Below are positions 42,829-50,121 of a DNA stretch of 64,000 bases, one piece after another; positions within the stretch are counted from its first letter, which is position 1, and each line of letters starts with the position of its first letter. The notes below the pieces were generated by a model that worked only from the letters and a program-made list of their open reading frames with translations, had not been told where the DNA came from and ran no database searches. Source of the DNA: Clostridia bacterium (lineage in GTDB: Bacteria; Bacillota; Clostridia; UMGS1883; UMGS1540); the NCBI GenBank assembly GCA_017442155.1, contig JAFSAU010000002.1, positions 1-64,000 of the forward strand, given 5' to 3'. Both the position numbers and the translations under genes were made by a program.

Positions 42829-43022
42829 TCGTCACCTCGCTTATAATAAACTTTCTGTCCTGTTTCCTTATACAGCTTATAGTCAAAGGGCGGGTATTTT
42901 TTCAAGTTCTCTTTGATTTGAGCACGGGTTTTATAAAAACTGCACTTTTTGTTATCGCAAATACGCTCGGTTAAAATACGGCAGCTCATTGGACTATAAG
43001 CAAAACAGTCTTTGTTAGCCAT
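42825..43022 (-). CDS. Small Cys-rich ICE protein
   Basis: The 65-residue protein starts MANKDCFAYS (ATG 43022, GAGAG upstream). It contains six cysteines in its first half (CFAYSPMSCRILTERIC, NKKCSFYKT), a likely zinc site, and a basic C-terminus. The start overlaps the previous gene by 8 bp and the end overlaps the next start by 4 bp. Function unknown. Confidence 0.68.
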   Translation of the reverse strand: MANKDCFAYSPMSCRILTERICDNKKCSFYKTRAQIKENLKKYPPFDYKLYKETGQKVYYKRGDE

Positions 43023-43215
43023 CTGAATCACTCTCAATCTCTTTTAGTTGAATTGTACTTACAATGCGGTATCCGTATTTATTCGCAAGTGCTTTCAATT
43101 CATATATAAGCTGTCTGCGTTCCTCACGCCGCACATTGTTTAATGCTTCAAACGCCGTAAGGTCAGAATATCCGCTGTCATTGTACCTGAAATCGGGTTG
43201 TCTTGAATTTGCCAT
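43015..43215 (-). CDS. Small ICE hypothetical protein
   Basis: The 66-residue protein starts MANSRQPDFRYN (ATG 43215, GAGAGG within the preceding EPER codons). The C-terminal two-thirds are helical (LNNVRREERRQLIYELKALA). Longer upstream frames overlap the neighbour and lack a site. It is embedded in the tightly overlapping gene run. Function unknown. Confidence 0.65.
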   Translation of the reverse strand: MANSRQPDFRYNDSGYSDLTAFEALNNVRREERRQLIYELKALANKYGYRIVSTIQLKEIESDSDG

Positions 43216-43219
43216 AACG

Positions 43220-43477
43220 TCACCTCTCAGGCTCCGGCGGTTTCTTCGGCTTGTGATGCTCATAGAAACGCACCTTATCAAGCCCACGCTCACAAAAATC
43301 TCTTTGAGCTGCAAGCAGGCCTGTAAAATAATGCCCCCAATAATAATCGGTCTTGTTGTTACATTCCCAAGTGACGAACATATCGGGTTTAGTTTCGTGT
43401 ACGCCGAGGACAATTTCGGATTCGCCGATTGTAATTGAATTTGTGATAATATATCCTGCGTTTTTTCTCCAATCCAT
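43220..43477 (-). CDS. Small ICE protein, paralogue-like to the 42.2 kb gene
   Basis: The 85-residue protein starts MDWRKNAGYI (ATG 43477 with GGAGG upstream). ITNSITIGESEIVLGVHETK matches the opening of the larger protein at 42223-42828, and CERGLDKVRFYEHHKPKK leads to the EPER tail. Probably a short, duplicated version of the same domain. Function unknown. Confidence 0.68.
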   Translation of the reverse strand: MDWRKNAGYIITNSITIGESEIVLGVHETKPDMFVTWECNNKTDYYWGHYFTGLLAAQRDFCERGLDKVRFYEHHKPKKPPEPER

Positions 43478-43512
43478 TGTATCTACCTCCATAAAAATAG
43501 CCGACACGCTTC

Positions 43513-43650
43513 TTATTCGCTGTCGGCATCGTCTGTATTGAGTTTTTCAAGTCTTTTATCCTCCTCATTTGCCACTATAAAGCAGCACATCATTACTACA
43601 CCGAAAGTACCTCCGGTAATAAAGGCAAGTAAAACCCATAACCAAGTCAT
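43513..43650 (-). CDS. Short membrane protein, DUF3789-like
   Basis: The 45-residue protein starts MTWLWVLLAFITGG (ATG 43650, two bases after the parB stop). One transmembrane helix runs from about 3 to 25 (LLAFITGGTFGVVMMCCFIV), followed by a charged tail NEEDKRLEKLNTDD. The ribosome site GGAGAG lies in the last parB codons. It matches the small DUF3789 proteins of Tn1549-like ICEs. A hairpin GCCGACA/TGTCGGC overlaps its end (43499-43528). Confidence 0.7.
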   Translation of the reverse strand: MTWLWVLLAFITGGTFGVVMMCCFIVANEEDKRLEKLNTDDADSE

Positions 43651-43652
43651 AT

Positions 43653-44579
43653 TTATCTCTCCATTCCGTGTTGCTTTTTACGGTATGCGTTTTCAAGCAA
43701 CCTTAATATTTCAGCTTCAATCTGCTGTTTGGTATATCCTTTCGGAAAATACTTTTTCAGCTTATCTTCGCCAAGGGTTATTTTTATCTTTTCCGGCTTT
43801 TCTTCCTGCATAATTGAAAGAATAACATCGGGGTTGAGCTTGCCGTCATCAAAGAAACGGCGTATCTTTTTCGCTTGCTCAATAGAGGGTGCGCCGTCCT
43901 CGCTTTCAATGGCTTTGTGAACCTCAACCTGTTCCTTTGTTCCGAGGTATGAGATTTCAACCGCCGCATTAAGTGCGATTTGTTTGTTATCAACCATTTC
44001 AAGTATAGGATCAATGAGATTTGTCAGTCGGATATAACGGAAGATTTGATTTTTGCTTTCTCCAACCTCTTTTGCGAATTGGTCGCTTGAAGTGGCTTCG
44101 GAAAAATTATTCCCAATTTGGGAATAGTTTTCTTGGCTCGGTCTGCCTGCCTTTCTTTTCATAGCTTCAAGCTTCATTTGATAAGCAAATGCTTTTTCGC
44201 TCGGCAGTATGTTTTCACGCTGAAGATTACTGTCAACAAGCAGAATCGTCGCTGTATCATCGTCAAGGTCTTTGATTACTGTGGGAACTTCTGTAATTCC
44301 GGCAATCTCACACGCCTTAACTCTACGATGACCGGAGAGTATTTCATAGCCGCCGTCTTTATGCGGTCTTACTACAACAGGAGAGAGAACACCGCTTTGT
44401 TTTATGCTTTCCACAAGTTCGTCCATACTCTCATCAAGCAGAACCTTAAACGGCTGTTGCTCAAAGGGCTTCAGCTCACCAATGGCAATAGGCTTTATTT
44501 CTTCGGTTTTTCTGCCTTCGTCTGTTTTGAAAAGGTCATCGTATGATTTCAGACCTATGTTTATTCCGTTGTTTGCCAC
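43653..44579 (-). CDS. parB: ParB-family partition protein
   Basis: The product is 308 residues from GTG 44579, where AAGGAGG precedes at 9 bases; longer upstream frames lie inside parA. The ParB/Spo0J nuclease-like domain shows LLDESMDELVESIKQSGVLSP, ILSGHRRVKACEIAG and LVDSNLQRENILPSEKAFAY. A helix-turn-helix follows (DQFAKEVGESKNQIFRYI). It pairs with ParA, overlapping by 44 bp. Together they would segregate the circular form of the element or stabilise it. It ends HGMER. Confidence 0.92.
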   Translation of the reverse strand: MANNGINIGLKSYDDLFKTDEGRKTEEIKPIAIGELKPFEQQPFKVLLDESMDELVESIKQSGVLSPVVVRPHKDGGYEILSGHRRVKACEIAGITEVPTVIKDLDDDTATILLVDSNLQRENILPSEKAFAYQMKLEAMKRKAGRPSQENYSQIGNNFSEATSSDQFAKEVGESKNQIFRYIRLTNLIDPILEMVDNKQIALNAAVEISYLGTKEQVEVHKAIESEDGAPSIEQAKKIRRFFDDGKLNPDVILSIMQEEKPEKIKITLGEDKLKKYFPKGYTKQQIEAEILRLLENAYRKKQHGMER

Positions 44580-45354
44580 CGTCAAGCACCTCCTTTGTAA
44601 AGTCCTTATATGCGTCTGCTGCTTTGCCGTTGCCATCGTAGGTATAAATGCTCTTACCGACAGCAGAGGTTTCAGCCGCTTTTACTGATAACGGAATTTC
44701 CGTTTTATAGATTGTCAGGTGCTTTCCGTAGTTAAATCTTATCTGTCCGGAAACATCCTTTGCGAAATTGGTTCGCTTATCTACCATAGTCAGAAGTATG
44801 CCACCGATTTTCAAGTCGGGGTTTATCTGCCGTTTTACTTTGCCGACAGTTGTTATTAACTGCTCCAAGCCTTTTGCCGGAAGGTAATGTGCCTGAACGG
44901 GAATAATTACCTCATCTGCTGCCGCAAGTGAATTTATTGTCAGCATACCGAGAGAAGGGGTACAGTCTATCAACACATAATCGTAATTGTCCTTTACCTT
45001 GTCAATATAGGTTTTCAAGGCTCTTTCACGATTCATAATGTTGACAAGTGCTGTTTCCATACCCGACAGCTCTATATTCGCCGGAACTAAATCAACACCC
45101 TCATTGTGATGTATGATGCCCTCATCCTTTGCAAAGGTTTCTTCGTTTATGGCTTTCTGCATCATAGTAGATAATGTTATTTTCAGATCGTCGGGATTTT
45201 GAAATCCCAAGCTCTCCGTCAAGCTGCCCTGAGCATCGCAGTCAATGAGCAGAACCTTTTTACCCTCATTTACAAGACCAATGCCCAAGTTGACGGTTGT
45301 TGTGGTTTTGCCAACGCCGCCTTTCTGATTTGCTATTGCTATAACCTTGCTCAT
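44536..45354 (-). CDS. parA: ParA-family ATPase
   Basis: The product is 272 residues from MSKVIAIANQ (AAAGG upstream). The deviant Walker A is KGGVGKTTTTVNLG near residue 12; the Walker A' region is VLLIDCDAQGSLTESLG, and Walker B is YDYVLIDCTPSLGMLT. It has the length of plasmid ParA/Soj proteins without an N-terminal DNA-binding domain. It follows repA by 17 bp and precedes parB. The triad rep-parA-parB marks the replicative and segregation module of Tn1549-type ICEs. Confidence 0.94.
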   Translation of the reverse strand: MSKVIAIANQKGGVGKTTTTVNLGIGLVNEGKKVLLIDCDAQGSLTESLGFQNPDDLKITLSTMMQKAINEETFAKDEGIIHHNEGVDLVPANIELSGMETALVNIMNRERALKTYIDKVKDNYDYVLIDCTPSLGMLTINSLAAADEVIIPVQAHYLPAKGLEQLITTVGKVKRQINPDLKIGGILLTMVDKRTNFAKDVSGQIRFNYGKHLTIYKTEIPLSVKAAETSAVGKSIYTYDGNGKAADAYKDFTKEVLDGGKQRNKHRSEIIR

Positions 45355-45371
45355 CTTGACCAACCTTTCCA

Positions 45372-46352
45372 TTACATAGTTTTCATATCGTGCCTTACCT
45401 TTGCGGAGTACCAATTATCCGTAGTTTCAAAGGCACGGTATATTGTTGTAATTAAAAATGCCCGTATATTACGGACATTAGATGCGTTTTCTTTTAACGC
45501 AAAATTAATGTATTCAATGTGCTCGCTGTTTATCTTCAAGAATCTGCTTTTAACCACCTCCTGCGGATATTCTTGTTTATTGATTCTGATATACGACTCC
45601 TTACTGCAAACAACATCAACCATAAGCATTACGATTTCATCAAGCCACGTTTTGCCGTATTGCTCAACTATAATGTCATAGTCGATATTGTTTTTAATAA
45701 TTCTTTCGTAGCAGTTTCTTTCTTCCATCCATCTTATCGTATCGGGTATTTCGCCGGAAAGAGAGGAAGAACCACCGTGATGTGATATGATAGGATCAGT
45801 TTCACTCAAATCAGTATAACTCTTTTCAGTATCACTAATCTCAGTATTATTACATTTCGGTTCTCGAAAGTCTGCACTTTTGCTTTCCGAAACTCTTGAA
45901 TTTTGATTGTCAAAAGTCTTGTTTTTCGATTTCCCGAAGTCTTGACTTTCGGTTTCCGAAAGTCTGCACTTTCGACCTGAACTATCGTCAAAACCGTAGA
46001 ACTTTTTAAGATACACAATAGCAGGCTTTCCTTGTCCTTGCTTTCTGCGTTCTATAAGACCAATGCCTTTTTCGCTGTCAAGCTCGGCAATAATCTTTGT
46101 AGCCTTTTCGGTTCCGCAACACATAAGCTCCATAACATCATTTGTTGTGAAAAAAATATATGCTCGATTATGCTCATCAACCCATCCGTTTTTTACTGAT
46201 AGGCACATACGGTCAAGCATCAGTCCGTATAGTAGCTTTGCTCCATCGGACAGCCGCTTGAATATCGGGGAAGTAATGAGCAGCTTCGGTATTCTGTAAA
46301 AAGCAAATTGTTCAGCTTCGTCACCGTAGTAATAGTCAAACTGTGATGACAT
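45372..46352 (-). CDS. repA: RepA_N-type replication initiator
   Basis: The product is 326 residues from MSSQFDYYYG (GGAGG 8 bases upstream). The N-terminal RepA_N domain (1-120) is FAFYRIPKLLITSPIFKRLS, AKLLYGLMLDRMCLS, NGWVDEHNRAYIFFT and LIERRKQGQGKPAIVYLKKF. A low-complexity linker (about 120-190) contains repeated 'SESKSADF' units. The C-terminal helical DUF6017-like part (RYIINRIN... EYPQEVVKSRFLKI) completes it. It would initiate replication of the excised circle. The leader carries a hairpin that may attenuate expression. Confidence 0.9.
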   Translation of the reverse strand: MSSQFDYYYGDEAEQFAFYRIPKLLITSPIFKRLSDGAKLLYGLMLDRMCLSVKNGWVDEHNRAYIFFTTNDVMELMCCGTEKATKIIAELDSEKGIGLIERRKQGQGKPAIVYLKKFYGFDDSSGRKCRLSETESQDFGKSKNKTFDNQNSRVSESKSADFREPKCNNTEISDTEKSYTDLSETDPIISHHGGSSSLSGEIPDTIRWMEERNCYERIIKNNIDYDIIVEQYGKTWLDEIVMLMVDVVCSKESYIRINKQEYPQEVVKSRFLKINSEHIEYINFALKENASNVRNIRAFLITTIYRAFETTDNWYSAKVRHDMKTM

Positions 46353-46386
46353 CGTTTTCACCTCCTTGAAACTTACTTATATATAA

Positions 46387-46421
46387 AAAGAACGCTGCTT
46401 GTATGTAAGCAACGCTCTTTT
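46387..46421 (-). promoter_or_regulatory. Hairpin in the repA leader, attenuator-like
   Basis: On the minus strand AAAGAGCGTTGCTT pairs imperfectly (two G-T pairs) with AAGCAGCGTTCTTT and is followed by TTTATATATAAG, 35 bp before the repA start. It could terminate or regulate repA transcription. Confidence 0.45.
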
Positions 46422-46537
46422 GATGACAAATTCAAAATAATTTACTGTGATTTTGGCAAAAGGTATTCACTTTTCGTAATTTTTGTGATAAAATAGGTAT
46501 ATAGACGACAGGTGCGATGTGCATTTGTCAGCTATGT

Positions 46538-46558
46538 GTTTGCTAATAGTTTGCTAAT
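46538..46558. repeat. Tandem 10-bp repeats near the ICE end
   Basis: GTTTGCTAAT occurs at 46538-46547 and 46549-46558, an 11-bp period. Direct repeats near the attachment core resemble integrase arm-binding sites. The 46,362-46,700 stretch has no gene; otherwise it is AT-rich with scattered short repeats. Confidence 0.4.
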
Positions 46559-46700
46559 TTGAGCTTTCAAAACGGGGTAAAACGAGATGAAACGCCATAG
46601 CACGCTATAACACATAAAACCCTCACAAAGCCCGTAGTTATGCGGATTTTGCGGAATTTACGAACACGGAGTAACACTGTGAAATATACGGTACAGTTAG

Positions 46701-46745
46701 CTCCTAAGCGGAACGCCCCCGGTTCGACTCCGGGCAGGGACGCCA
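46701..46745 (+). other. attR-like site: 3' part of a tRNA-Arg(CCU) gene
   Basis: The sequence reads as the 3' half of a tRNA: anticodon loop CTCCTAA (46701-46707, anticodon CCT), 3' anticodon strand GCGGA, T arm CCCGG-TTCGACT-CCGGG (46718-46734), acceptor strand CAGGGAC, discriminator G and CCA (46743-46745). Upstream bases (GTACAGTTAG) cannot pair with GCGGA, so the 5' half is absent. This is the displaced 3' end typical of ICE insertion into a tRNA gene. GC-richer DNA begins shortly after. Confidence 0.8.
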
Positions 46746-46781
46746 AAAATCGACAAGGTTTATGATAATCTTGTCGATTTT
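46746..46781 (+). terminator. Terminator following the tRNA fragment
   Basis: AAAATCGACAAG (46746-46757) pairs perfectly with CTTGTCGATTTT (46770-46781). It would have terminated tRNA-Arg transcription before ICE insertion. Confidence 0.75.
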
Positions 46782-46885
46782 ACTTATTACCTATTCACTC
46801 TTCACTATTCCCTAAAACACTTGTCGATTTTTGGAAAGTAATAAGTAATAGGGAATAAGTTTAGGTGGCTTTGCTCGCGCAAAGC
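46782..46885. repeat. AT-rich imperfect inverted repeats and a small hairpin
   Basis: TATTCCCTAAAAC and the inverted GTAATAGGGAATA-type sequence lie around 46,805-46,865, with another CTTGTCGATTTTT copy between. GCTTTGC/GCAAAGC forms a perfect hairpin at 46868-46885. The segment looks like an intergenic repeat, not a gene. Confidence 0.45.
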
Positions 46886-46921
46886 TTATTTTCAAAAATC
46901 TATTTATGAAAGGAAATAAAA

Positions 46922-47107
46922 ATGCCGGAATTTCTGAAAAAGAATTTATTTAAACTGATTTCGCTTGTCATTATTTTACTTCTGCTGGCGGTGATGCACT
47001 TTGGGCAGGGGAACGAAGTGAACGCACCTGAGGAGACTGTTTCGCCCACACCGCTCCCGGCCGCTGAATTTCAGGCCGCACCGCGGACTGCGGAAGAATC
47101 AGAATAA
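46922..47107 (+). CDS. Small single-pass membrane protein
   Basis: The 61-residue protein has GAAAGGAAATAAAA before the ATG. One hydrophobic helix (LFKLISLVIILLLLAVMHF, about 9-27) is followed by an acidic, Pro-rich extracytoplasmic tail (EETVSPTPLPAAEFQ). The layout could also be an uncleaved signal anchor. It ends 9 bp inside the convergent deoR-type gene. It is the first chromosomal gene after the ICE junction. Function unknown. Confidence 0.6.
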   Translation: MPEFLKKNLFKLISLVIILLLLAVMHFGQGNEVNAPEETVSPTPLPAAEFQAAPRTAEESE

Positions 47108-47866
47108 ACGGTCCGCTGTGGACACATACAGTTTTTCCACCGCACCTTCCGGCATGGAGTCGCTTTCCGCGGCATCGGTAATCAGCCCGTCCACCGCAGA
47201 AAGGGATGCCACGTTGCAGGGCGCGGAGAGGAAAAACTTTGTCTTATCGCATAAAAAAACGGTTTTTTTCGATTGGGCCATCACAGCCTGCCGCAAAGCC
47301 GTTTCGGGGACGGAGGGATCCACAATCATCCCGTCTGCCCGAAGACCATAGCTGGAAAACAGCATTACATCGAAATTGAAATGCCGGATGCAGTCCCGGG
47401 CAAAATCCCCTGTACAGCACTGGGAGCTTTCCTGCATTTCTCCGCCCGTGCAGTACGTGTGGATGCCCTTTTCCCGCAGAAGCAGGGCCTGGGGCAATCC
47501 GTTTGTGACCACGGAAATCGCCTTTTTTCCGGCCAGAAACCCGGCCAGATGCAGTGCTGTGGTGGATGCGTCAATAAAAACCGTGTCTCCGTCCCGTACC
47601 CATTCGGCGGCCGCCCGGCAGATACCCCGTTTTGCGGCAGAATGAAGGGCTTTCCGGAAATCCAGCGGGGCAACCGTTTGCTCCGACTGTATTTTTTTTG
47701 CGCCGCCGTGGCTGCGTACAATCCGGTTTTGCTGCTGTAGATGCGCCAGGTCCCGGCGAATTGTGGGCAGGCTGACGTAAAGCCGCCGGGCAAGCTCTGC
47801 CGCAGTGCTGTATTTTTCTTCCTCCAAAATGTTTAGAATTTCTTCGTATCGTTCTTCCTTCAGCAT
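47099..47866 (-). CDS. DeoR-family sugar-metabolism repressor
   Basis: The product is 255 residues from MLKEERYEEILN (GGAGGG 7 bases upstream). The N-terminal winged helix is typical: LEEEKYSTAAELARRLYVSL, TIRRDLAHLQQQNRIVRSHGGA. The C-terminal DeoR sensor domain shows FIDASTTALHLAGFL, VVTNGLPQALLL and VFLCDKTKF and binds a sugar phosphate. It is divergent from the glycerol-1-phosphate dehydrogenase gene, with repeat operators in between, so it most likely represses that operon and itself. The inducer is unknown. Confidence 0.9.
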   Translation of the reverse strand: MLKEERYEEILNILEEEKYSTAAELARRLYVSLPTIRRDLAHLQQQNRIVRSHGGAKKIQSEQTVAPLDFRKALHSAAKRGICRAAAEWVRDGDTVFIDASTTALHLAGFLAGKKAISVVTNGLPQALLLREKGIHTYCTGGEMQESSQCCTGDFARDCIRHFNFDVMLFSSYGLRADGMIVDPSVPETALRQAVMAQSKKTVFLCDKTKFFLSAPCNVASLSAVDGLITDAAESDSMPEGAVEKLYVSTADRLF

Positions 47867-47880
47867 TTTTTCACCCTCCA

Positions 47881-47949
47881 GTGAGCGTTTTTGAGCGTTT
47901 ATCAATGTTTTAGCCAGCTGTTGACAAACGTTTTTGATTGTTTTATTAT
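47881..47949 (+). promoter_or_regulatory. Promoter and DeoR-type operator repeats
   Basis: -35 TTGACA (47921-47926), 17 bp and -10 TATTAT (47944-47949) drive the rightward operon. Repeats of the form CGTTTTTGA (AGCGTTTTTGAGCGTTTAT at 47884 onward and ACGTTTTTGATTGTTTTAT at 47928 onward) span both start regions, as expected for DeoR operators. Confidence 0.65.
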
Positions 47950-47991
47950 ATATGCATAGGTTTATTTTGTCAAGAAAAAGGAGAAAAAAGT

Positions 47992-49248
47992 ATGGACTTT
48001 AAGGCATTGCTTATTCCGCAAAGGGACTGTGCATGTGGCAAAGAACATAACTGTCCCATTGATTTTGTTCACATCGGTTCCGGTGCTCTGGACACCCTGC
48101 CCTCCCTTTGCGGTGAATACAAACACATTCTGCTTGTGGCAGACGAAACCACCTACGCCGTATGCGGAGAGGCCGTAGGGCAGGCACTGGGCGGTAAGGT
48201 ACAGCCGCTGGTGCTGACGGCAGAAGGCCCGGTGCTCATTCCCGATGAGGCGGCACTTGCGGCAGTGGAGTCTGCTGTCGGCAGTGAAACCGATTTGATT
48301 CTCGGCGTAGGCTCCGGCGTGATTAACGATATCTGTAAATACGTAAGCTTTCAGCGCGGGTTGCCCTACTTTATTGTGGCTACCGCTCCCTCCATGGACG
48401 GGTATGCCTCGGTGGGGGCCGCTCTGATTCTGAAGGGAATGAAGGTTACACTCAATGCCCGGCCGCCGAAAGGAATTATCGCAGATACGGATGTGCTCTG
48501 CCACGCACCGATGGAAATGTTGCAGGCAGGCTATGGCGATATCATCGGAAAATATTCCTGTCTTTGTGACTGGAAGCTCAGTCACCTTTTGTACGGCGAA
48601 TACTTCTGCCAGACCGTGTATGACCGCACCCTTGTTGCCGCAAAGCAGGTGGAATCCCTGGCAGAAGGAATTCTGCGCCGGGAGGAAGCGGCTGTTGCGG
48701 CCCTCATGGAGGCACTGGTGGCCGTGGGGATTGCCATGAGTCATGTCGGCTCGTCCCGTCCCGCCTCCGGCAGTGAGCATCATTTGTCCCATTTCTTTGA
48801 AATCACGGGTATTTTAGAAAACAAGCCCTATTTCTCCCATGGAGTGGACGTGGCCTTTTCCTCCGTGGTAACGGCCGGACTGCGGGAAAAAATACAGTCG
48901 CTTCGACCCCAGAGACGACCCTTCGACCGGACAATATGGGAAGAAGAAATCCGCAGGGTTTACTCTACTTCGGCCGACGAGGTTATCGTCCTGCAGGATA
49001 AAATGGGCTGGTACACCCGGGAGGACAGCCGCACGGTGGAAGAAAACTGGCCGGCGGTTTGTGAGATTTTACGCGAAAGCCCTTCGGCGGCAGAATTTAC
49101 GGCAATGCTGGAAAAGGTGGGACTGCACTTTGCGGAGTTTGAAGCTATGTACGGCAAAGAGAAAATCGAAGATGCCGTGCGGTATGCCAAGGATTTAAAG
49201 GACCGGTATTCCGTTCTTTGGCTGTATGATTTGTATTGCCGGAGGTAA
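47992..49248 (+). CDS. sn-Glycerol-1-phosphate dehydrogenase family protein (AraM/EgsA-like)
   Basis: The 418-residue cytosolic enzyme of the iron-alcohol-dehydrogenase superfamily would reduce dihydroxyacetone phosphate to sn-glycerol-1-phosphate with NAD(P)H. The family features are LGVGSGVINDICKYVSF (nucleotide binding), TAPSMDGYASVGAAL, GYGDIIGKYSCLCDWKL (metal Asp) and SEHHLSHFFE (metal His). The start at MDFKALLIPQ is chosen for AAGGAG spacing. The gene heads an operon with an HAD phosphatase 9 bp downstream, controlled by the divergent DeoR gene. Specificity (glycerol-1-P versus another polyol phosphate) is uncertain. Confidence 0.88.
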   Translation: MDFKALLIPQRDCACGKEHNCPIDFVHIGSGALDTLPSLCGEYKHILLVADETTYAVCGEAVGQALGGKVQPLVLTAEGPVLIPDEAALAAVESAVGSETDLILGVGSGVINDICKYVSFQRGLPYFIVATAPSMDGYASVGAALILKGMKVTLNARPPKGIIADTDVLCHAPMEMLQAGYGDIIGKYSCLCDWKLSHLLYGEYFCQTVYDRTLVAAKQVESLAEGILRREEAAVAALMEALVAVGIAMSHVGSSRPASGSEHHLSHFFEITGILENKPYFSHGVDVAFSSVVTAGLREKIQSLRPQRRPFDRTIWEEEIRRVYSTSADEVIVLQDKMGWYTREDSRTVEENWPAVCEILRESPSAAEFTAMLEKVGLHFAEFEAMYGKEKIEDAVRYAKDLKDRYSVLWLYDLYCRR

Positions 49249-49257
49249 GCAGTAGAT

Positions 49258-49980
49258 ATGGATAAAGCAAAAATCAAACTGATAGCCTTTGATCTGGACG
49301 GCACGCTCACGCAGCATAAGTCACCGCTCAGCGATGAAATGCGAAAAACGCTGGATGCGCTGGGAAAAAAATATAAGCTTTTAATGGTAGGCGCAGGGAC
49401 CTGCCGCCGGATTTTTAACCAGATGGACGGATATCCCATTGATATCGTGGGCAATTACGGGATGCAGTTTGCTGTCTATAATGCAGAAAAAAAGGAACTG
49501 GACCTGGTGCGGGATGCTTCCGTCCCTGCAGACCGTGAAAAAATAGAAAAAGCCATAACGGCCCTCCGGGGAAAATACGGCTTTACAGCGTTTGACGGCG
49601 ATACGGCAGAGTACCATCCTTCGGGGTGTGTTACCTTTCCTCTTCTGGGAACAAAGGCTGCCTCCGCTGATAAGCTGGCCTTTGACCCTACCCGGGAAAA
49701 ACGCCGAAAAATCCTCGGGGATGTACAATCCTGTTTTAAAGGGTATACGGTGTTCGTGGGAGGTTCGTCCTCCTTCGATATGGCTCCCGCTCCTTATAAT
49801 AAGGCGTATGCGCTGGAGCTGTACTGCCGGGAAAACGGTCTTTGTCATGATGAAGTGGTGTATGTGGGGGACGATTACGGCCCCGGGGGCAACGATGAAT
49901 CGGTGTATCTGGCAGATTTCCACTTTATTGAAATCGACGATTATCGTAGTACGCCGGAAAAACTACGGTTTTTACTGTGA
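49258..49980 (+). CDS. HAD-IIB phosphatase (phosphomannomutase-like fold)
   Basis: The 240-residue protein shows HAD motif I FDLDGTLTQHKSPLS, motif II MVGAGTCRRI, a cap region and motif IV VYVGDDYGPGGNDESV. Overall it resembles the HAD-IIB/PMM group acting on phosphosugars. It is cotranscribed with the glycerol-1-phosphate dehydrogenase, so dephosphorylation of a polyol or sugar phosphate in the same route is likely. The exact substrate is unknown. Confidence 0.83.
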   Translation: MDKAKIKLIAFDLDGTLTQHKSPLSDEMRKTLDALGKKYKLLMVGAGTCRRIFNQMDGYPIDIVGNYGMQFAVYNAEKKELDLVRDASVPADREKIEKAITALRGKYGFTAFDGDTAEYHPSGCVTFPLLGTKAASADKLAFDPTREKRRKILGDVQSCFKGYTVFVGGSSSFDMAPAPYNKAYALELYCRENGLCHDEVVYVGDDYGPGGNDESVYLADFHFIEIDDYRSTPEKLRFLL

Positions 49981-50071
49981 AGCAGGGAACCGGATATGCA
50001 GGGTTTTTAGCGTATCCGATTTTACGGCGCATATAAATTGTGAGCAGCTTTCATAGCCGACAAAGCGGAAC

Positions 50072-50121
50072 CACCTTCTTTTTTTCTGCATATACTGGGA
50101 AAAAAGGAAGGTGATTTTTTG
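50072..50121 (+). promoter_or_regulatory. Terminator-like hairpin holding the ribosome site of the SleL gene
   Basis: CACCTTC plus a T-run (50072-50086) pairs over 15 positions with GAAAAAAGGAAGGTG (50099-50113). ATTTTTTG follows. The 3' arm contains the AAGGAAGGTG ribosome site and the T-run ends in the TTG start codon. The same hairpin can end the upstream operon and block translation of the downstream gene. Confidence 0.6.

Noticed and set aside
46690-46745. Complete tRNA-Arg gene
   Set aside because: The 5' acceptor, D arm and 5' anticodon strand are absent; the bases before the loop cannot pair with GCGGA.
47962-48792. 276-residue minus-strand frame opposite the glycerol-1-phosphate dehydrogenase
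   Set aside because: It is an antisense shadow of a well-recognised enzyme with its own promoter and ribosome site.
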